Shown: piece after piece, positions 61,067-64,000 of the stretch | How positions within the stretch are numbered: position 1 is the stretch's first letter | How the letters are laid out: every line of letters starts with the position of its first letter | Source: G963676655 sp963678305 | GTDB taxonomy: Bacteria > Verrucomicrobiota > Lentisphaeria > Victivallales > Victivallaceae | NCBI GenBank assembly: GCA_963678305.2 | Contig: CAXXVV010000016.1 | Coordinates: 62,001 to 126,000, forward strand | Length of the DNA: 64,000 nt | Direction of reading: 5' to 3' | Translations under genes and position numbers: made by a program | Notes under the pieces: model-generated | What the model was told of the DNA's origin: nothing | The model's input: the letters and a program-made list of their open reading frames with translations, nothing else | The model's database searches: none

Positions 61067-64000
61067 ATGAAAAAAAATATTATCTTTATGTTGCTGTTGA
61101 CAGTAGCGACGCAGGCTTTTCCTGCGCCGGAGACATATTTCCCCGATTTGAAAAAGGTCCATCTTATATCATGCAAGAATTCCCGGATAAAAAATCAGGT
61201 TGTTGTAGCAATGCCTTTGAAAAGCGGGGCCATTATGGTTCCGACAAATAAAGCTGATCTAACTGCTTATGACCGGGTGAGAATCCGGATAACTCCAGGC
61301 AAGGCCCGGTTTAAAGCGTCTTTTTTTGCCGCGGCGCTGCGTGGTAACCGTAAATATTCGTTTGCGCAATTCGCGGCAAAACCGGTTATCCGGGGCGACA
61401 ATGCTTTTGAGATAATCTTCGACATCTCAAAATTGCCGCGAAAAGAAGTCGACTATTTCCGTTTATATTTTAACCGGGAAGGCGTCATTGATAAGCCGAT
61501 AGAATTCAAACTGGACGAGGTTGAATTCTATAAGACAAATATGATCAGCAAGTTACCGATGGCGGGATATCAGAGAAAATTTCCAAAAACTTTCATGTTT
61601 CCGCGCATTCAGATCAAATACAGTTTATTTTTGAATTATTATTCTGTTCCGACCCGCGATCTTTGGATAGAACGTCCATTGCTTTTCGACCGTAATTTGG
61701 TCGCCGGGACAAAGGAATTCAAAAAGGAAGGAAACCTGGCAAGTTTCGCCAAAAACGCGGAGACTGTGGCAACCTATTCAGACGGTTTTTCTATTCTGGC
61801 TACCAGCAAAAGCTACCTGCAAAGAACTCTGGCGTCAATGCAGTATGCGGATAAACTCGGCCTGAAAAACTTTGTTATGCTTGAGGTATCCCCCGCTATT
61901 ACCATGCTTGGAAAGAATGCCAAAATGACCCGGGATTACGATTTTATATTCAAAATTGTCAAAGCCGCGGAAAAATCGCCGGCGGCATTCAAAATTAACG
62001 ATAAAATTGTTCTTTCGTCATATTGCGCCGACGCGATCAGCCCGGCCGAATGGAAGCCAATCATTGAAGCACTTAAAAAAGCCACCAACGGACGCTTGAT
62101 TTTTATCTCGGAAATCCGTAGTAAATTTTACAAGGCCAACGGCGCTTACCGGAAAAATGGCGGGAAGGTTTCGACTGAAACGCTCCGGGAGTTAAAAGAA
62201 TTTATCCGGTCATACCTGGATGTTTCCGACGGCGTTCTTTTTGCCGGCTGCAATCATATAGTAAAAGATTCTCGGGGTATCTCAAACTATCGATTTGGCG
62301 ATGAATTTTATAAAAACATTCTTGTCCCGGCTATTGTATCAGTTTTTAATGAACCCCAATATAAAAACAAATATCTGGGCTTAAGTGCGGCGAAAGGCTA
62401 TTTTTACACCCGCCATGCTTCTGCCGGTCAGAATGAGGGAGGAACTCTAACGCTTCGTCAAAGTATGGAAACCGCTCTTGCCGCAAAACCGGATTTTATT
62501 ATCATGCCGGAGTGGAATGAAGCAAATGAAAACACCCATATTGAGCCGACAATATACGATTCATTTACAAATCGCAGAGTCATTAACCATTATCGTAAAT
62601 CACCTGCGGCGGTCAATGAGAACAGTGAGTTGCCTGACTTGATAATCAGTTATCGCAGCGAACTGGTCTATGGTGAGACGCTGAATATTGAATTGCTTAA
62701 CCTTCCAGACACAAAGTATCTGGAGGATACGACAAAAGTTAATGTCTGCCTGAAAAATGTGGACGGAAAAGTCATTAAAAGTTTTGCACCAATGACTATG
62801 AGCAATCGCCGGCTTGATGTGAAACATCTCAAAGCTCCGAGCGGGGATTTTGCCGGTGAACGTGTCCTGGTTCCTGAACTTTCTATTTCGCGTAACGGTA
62901 AAATACAGCAAATCAAGGGATTGGCCAGTGTGTTGCTGAAGTCTCCGCCTAATATGAATAAAAAGTATGTAAAACAACCGATTCGCGACCTCTGTAATAT
63001 CAAACAGGATGATTTGCAGTGGAAACGTAATAAAGACGGCGTGGAAGTTAAAGGGACGCTTGAGGCCGCGTCTCAATTAAGTACAGTTGAATTACTTGAA
63101 AACAATATCCCTGTTGCCGCCGTTGACATGAAAAATGAATATCAGTGTGGCGATAATGAAACTTTGCTGCGTTTTTACTGGAACAGCCGTACTAAATCAA
63201 AAAACAAAATCGATTGCGAGATAAAGCCGCTCAAAGGAACCATCGATGCAACCGGCAAAAAATATATTGTCATGAGCGAAGCAAATCAGGCGGATCTGAC
63301 GAAACACGGTGAATCTATCCGAAAAAAACTTTGGTTCACTCCCCATATTGATGAATTTTTCTTTAAGGCGTCTAAAAACGCGAAGCTGGAAATCAATATC
63401 GGTAAGCATAAATTACAACTACTGATTGCCGATGTTATCAAATTCGGAATATTCAGAAAAGTGTTTGGCGACAAAACAGTAGCGATTGAATCTGTAATAA
63501 GACTGCCGGAGGTGCCATACCCGGTTAAACAAAAGAACGTTGCGGTCAACTTGAAAGCAAGCTCAATTTTTCCTGCTCCGGTTTATTCGATCAGGGCGAT
63601 TGATGATACTGGTAAAATCTTCCGCAGTAAGCCATTTTTGCCGGAAAAACTCTCCGGGAACAAAATAGATATGAATGTATGGTCTTATGCCAAAAATACC
63701 GCTGTCAAGCTGAAAATCCCGCAGGAATATGGTCGTAGCATACAATATGAATTCACTGCCGCCGCCGGCGACGTTCTGCCGACAGTTCGGTCATACCGCT
63801 TTCTCTATGGACAGTTAGGCGGTTTTTCGCCGTGGACCAAACCTTTTAATCAGCCGGGGACTGCGTCCGCGCCTGTCTGGAAAAAGTTGAAAAATGAGCC
63901 GGTAATTGAATTTGACGGGATTGGAAATTATTTAGTATTCCCAATCTATCTGGTTTCGGAGCAGTCTTTTACCCTCTCATTTTCGATTATGCCGCTTTCC
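61067..64000 (+). CDS. Giant secreted GH99/GH71-like protein, 3' end cut off by window edge
   Basis: The frame is open from ATG 61067 to the last base (978 codons). The start MKKNIIFMLLLTVATQAFPAP is a signal peptide. An N-terminal beta-sandwich (about 25-165) precedes a TIM barrel (about 180-510). The barrel ends in IIMPEWNEANENTHIEPT, close to the WNE...THxEP motif of GH99 and GH71-type enzymes, which would make it an endo-acting glycanase. Beta-rich domains follow, and the last visible residues (EFDGIGNYLVFP, SFTLSFSIMP) open a LamG-like domain. It is 22 nt behind the pseudopilin gene. Specificity (mannan or alpha-glucan) cannot be read from the sequence. Confidence 0.8.
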   Translation, partial: MKKNIIFMLLLTVATQAFPAPETYFPDLKKVHLISCKNSRIKNQVVVAMPLKSGAIMVPTNKADLTAYDRVRIRITPGKARFKASFFAAALRGNRKYSFAQFAAKPVIRGDNAFEIIFDISKLPRKEVDYFRLYFNREGVIDKPIEFKLDEVEFYKTNMISKLPMAGYQRKFPKTFMFPRIQIKYSLFLNYYSVPTRDLWIERPLLFDRNLVAGTKEFKKEGNLASFAKNAETVATYSDGFSILATSKSYLQRTLASMQYADKLGLKNFVMLEVSPAITMLGKNAKMTRDYDFIFKIVKAAEKSPAAFKINDKIVLSSYCADAISPAEWKPIIEALKKATNGRLIFISEIRSKFYKANGAYRKNGGKVSTETLRELKEFIRSYLDVSDGVLFAGCNHIVKDSRGISNYRFGDEFYKNILVPAIVSVFNEPQYKNKYLGLSAAKGYFYTRHASAGQNEGGTLTLRQSMETALAAKPDFIIMPEWNEANENTHIEPTIYDSFTNRRVINHYRKSPAAVNENSELPDLIISYRSELVYGETLNIELLNLPDTKYLEDTTKVNVCLKNVDGKVIKSFAPMTMSNRRLDVKHLKAPSGDFAGERVLVPELSISRNGKIQQIKGLASVLLKSPPNMNKKYVKQPIRDLCNIKQDDLQWKRNKDGVEVKGTLEAASQLSTVELLENNIPVAAVDMKNEYQCGDNETLLRFYWNSRTKSKNKIDCEIKPLKGTIDATGKKYIVMSEANQADLTKHGESIRKKLWFTPHIDEFFFKASKNAKLEINIGKHKLQLLIADVIKFGIFRKVFGDKTVAIESVIRLPEVPYPVKQKNVAVNLKASSIFPAPVYSIRAIDDTGKIFRSKPFLPEKLSGNKIDMNVWSYAKNTAVKLKIPQEYGRSIQYEFTAAAGDVLPTVRSYRFLYGQLGGFSPWTKPFNQPGTASAPVWKKLKNEPVIEFDGIGNYLVFPIYLVSEQSFTLSFSIMPLS

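Overview
The window looks like chromosomal DNA of a carbohydrate-degrading member of the PVC superphylum, most probably Lentisphaerota (Victivallis-like). This is inferred from gene content, with no database search. The indications are five pseudopilin-type proteins with near-identical N-termini and H-x9-DG-like tails, very large secreted multidomain proteins with LamG, CBM9-like and TIM-barrel parts, a sulfatase, GH38 and GH36 enzymes, many GntR/LacI-type regulators, and a nusA-infB-rbfA-nrnA-truB housekeeping block. No tRNA, rRNA, CRISPR array or insertion sequence was recognised; one REP-associated (RAYT-like) transposase gene is present.

Layout. 1-4.1 kb: an IclR regulator between two genes for QueG-like (corrinoid/4Fe-4S) proteins, one running off the left edge and one a fused tandem duplicate. 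4.3-10.4 kb: a Gfo/Idh/MocA oxidoreductase behind a TACGTA palindrome, a GH38 alpha-mannosidase with its GntR/LacI-type regulator, and a divergent pseudopilin gene. 10.7-24.6 kb: a co-directional unit of GntR regulator, pseudopilin, two giant secreted proteins, a beta-helix protein and a GH36-like alpha-galactosidase, with 4-bp ATGA overlaps between the giant genes. 24.7-32.8 kb (minus strand): a GntR DNA-binding domain fused to a GH38 mannosidase, then a pseudopilin, then a giant PHP-like secreted protein. 32.9-34.2 kb: a nitrilase-family amidase and an internally deleted nitrilase pseudogene. 34.5-37.5 kb: an operon of secreted esterase, FCD-type GntR and SGNH hydrolase, with a perfect ATTGTATACAAT palindrome on its promoter. 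37.6-46.9 kb: a LacI regulator divergent from pseudopilin, LamG lipoprotein, giant secreted protein and cytoplasmic GH42-like protein, with matching palindromes at both promoters. 47.1-50.2 kb: a fucose/arabinose-isomerase-fold protein and a sulfatase. 50.3-51.3 kb: the RAYT gene. 51.3-58.4 kb (minus): the translation/transcription block. 58.6-64 kb: a GntR domain fused to a solute-binding-protein domain, then a pseudopilin, then a giant GH99/GH71-like secreted protein running off the right edge.

The most notable pattern is a repeated cassette: a sugar-type regulator, then a pseudopilin-like gene, then usually one or more giant secreted glycan-active proteins. It occurs five times in 64 kb. 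The sensor part of the regulator differs each time: a periplasmic-binding-protein type 1 fold (twice fused to GntR, once to LacI), an apparently intact GH38 glycosidase, or an ABC-type solute-binding fold. Several cassettes have near-consensus sigma70-type promoters with palindromes or helically phased direct repeats on them. I infer that each cassette is a substrate-specific sensing and secretion module in which the pseudopilin is the shared element. All five pseudopilins lack the usual glycine before the cleavage-site phenylalanine.
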